From Rhodothermus marinus (GTDB taxonomy: Bacteria > Bacteroidota > Rhodothermia > Rhodothermales > Rhodothermaceae), in the NCBI RefSeq assembly GCF_009936275.1, contig NZ_AP019797.1, positions 2,029,890-2,093,889 on the forward strand: a DNA stretch of 64,000 nucleotides, in the 5' to 3' direction. The notes beneath the pieces were generated by a model, which saw nothing but the letters and a program-made list of their open reading frames with translations, did not search any database and was not told the DNA's origin. Position numbers and translations under genes: made by a program. Positions 63,094 to 64,000 of the stretch are shown piece after piece (position 1 is the first letter of the stretch; each line of letters starts with the position of its first letter).

Positions 63094-64000
63094 AGTGCGC
63101 TCACGTCTGCTTTGGCCCGATTCAGGGCCTCGTGTACGGTCAGTACCTCCCCATAGCCAGCCAGCGCGGCACGGATTTCTTCCTCATTTCCAAAAATCCC
63201 CGGCTCCACTCCGAAAAGCGTCTGCTGGCGATACCGGCCAAAGCGATCCAGTGCATTGGTAAGTGGCGCCAGGTCCAGCACATAGTGCCCGTCCTCGTAG
63301 TGCGCCGCCAGTGCTTCCAGAAAAACCGGATGCTTGGCCTCGAGTCGCGCGTAGGCAATGAATCTGGGCGAAAGGTCCGAGAGCAGGCGGGCCGTGCGCC
63401 CTCCACCCCAGAGCAAATTGAGCGCTTCCAGAAGATCCTGCAGCCGCCGACGCCGTTCGGACGGATCAAGGCTTCGCCCCTGCTCCTCCCCAAGTTCCAG
63501 CGGCGTAAAAATTCCCACACGATCCAGTTCAATCAGAAGTGCTCCCTTGAAAAGATTCGCATACAGTTCCGTCTCAAACATGTTACCGCCCGCTTCCATC
63601 GCTTGTCCGAAGCGCTCGAACGAGCGGGTGCCCAGGTCGCGATCGCCCTGGAACGGAAACAATCCCACGGCTGCAGACACGCGGACGGGCGAAGTGCGGC
63701 GCCGCCCTCCAGAAGGATCCAGATAGCCAAACAGGTCTTCGTCCACAAACTCCCACGGACGCACAGGAGGCGTCACTTCCTGCCCGCTTACGGTCGCACA
63801 AGGGTCTGAAAGCGCATAGCCCAGGTCGGCTAGGCGGTCGCGTAGCATGCGGCGGATGGCCTGTCCGGAGACATACGGTATCATGCTGCCATCCGGCAAC
63901 GTGACTTTCTTGGTCACCACCACGTTGCCTTCGGTGTGGGAAGCGTTGACGTTCCCGGCGGATACTCTGGCCAGATAGCCAATCGCAATAGCCCGGCTCA
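63072..64000 (-). CDS. cas7: Type I-B backbone Cas7 (Cst2/DevR family), partial
   Basis: The frame stays open to the window edge, so the N-terminus is missing. Visible residues begin SRAIAIGYLARVSAGNVNAS and continue THTEGN-like text (HTEGNVVVTKKVTL) that is typical of the DevR/Cst2 Cas7 backbone, then the crRNA-binding ISG-like helix SGQAIRRMLRDRL. A GTG at 63923 is not the real start, because family sequence continues upstream. cas8 and cas6 are expected further upstream, outside the window. Confidence 0.92.
   Translation of the reverse strand, partial: SRAIAIGYLARVSAGNVNASHTEGNVVVTKKVTLPDGSMIPYVSGQAIRRMLRDRLADLGYALSDPCATVSGQEVTPPVRPWEFVDEDLFGYLDPSGGRRRTSPVRVSAAVGLFPFQGDRDLGTRSFERFGQAMEAGGNMFETELYANLFKGALLIELDRVGIFTPLELGEEQGRSLDPSERRRRLQDLLEALNLLWGGGRTARLLSDLSPRFIAYARLEAKHPVFLEALAAHYEDGHYVLDLAPLTNALDRFGRYRQQTLFGVEPGIFGNEEEIRAALAGYGEVLTVHEALNRAKADVSALWNGSSA

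Overview
The window is GC-rich bacterial DNA and very probably comes from Rhodothermus marinus or a close relative (Rhodothermota). The strongest clue is the lipoprotein endoglucanase at 40054-40839, which I recognise as the R. marinus Cel12A type. A monocyclic-carotenoid cluster like that of Salinibacter/Rhodothermus, a four-gene hut operon and thermophile-style CRISPR-Cas loci fit this. No rRNA or tRNA gene was seen.

Left part (1-8700): a partial lipoprotein gene diverges from a B12 pair (ABC ATPase and cobalamin adenosyltransferase). The complete histidine-utilisation operon hutU-hutH-hutI-hutG follows, then a membrane-anchored M23 peptidase. Pigment and light region (8658-22247): two divergent operons leave a 93-bp control region at 14036-14128. 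Leftward are a CarH/LitR-type B12 photoreceptor repressor, a CruF-CrtB fusion, a hypothetical protein, a PlsC-like acyltransferase and CrtI, joined at every junction by ATGA stop/start overlaps. Rightward are an SDR lacking its catalytic tyrosine, a DNA photolyase, an FAD oxidoreductase, an NmrA-like/DUF2867 fusion, a CrtO-like enzyme, CrtYcd lycopene cyclase and a DUF523-DUF1722 protein. Together they read as a light-induced carotenoid and photorepair regulon, whose chromophore precursor could be made by the adenosyltransferase at 1244-1801.

Middle part (22.4-43 kb): ordinary housekeeping genes and secreted proteins: SodC, asparaginase, an ECF sigma factor, a CNMP-CBS-DUF294 protein, a Ca2+/Na+ antiporter, Lgt, HisS, a PTS IIA protein, an RluD-like enzyme, an M20 peptidase, a DUF1080 protein, a chemoreceptor, ArgH, Cel12A and a sialate O-acetylesterase-like protein.

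Right part (43061-64000): a large defence locus. A CRISPR array of 75 repeats and 74 spacers is read leftward from a leader at 48014-48274. Cas2 (plus strand) converges on Cas1 (minus strand), and a DnaQ-like DEDDy exonuclease is translationally coupled to cas1. A type III-B Cmr complex follows with HD- and GGDD-bearing Cas10 and a CARF protein whose C-terminus looks RelE-like. It continues into a type I-B set (cas7, cas5, cas3, cas4) that carries a two-gene toxin-antitoxin module between cas5 and cas3. cas8 and cas6 are not seen and are presumably beyond 64000. The most novel points are the exonuclease-Cas1 coupling, the embedded toxin-antitoxin pair, the C-terminal extension on Cmr6 and the CARF-RelE effector.
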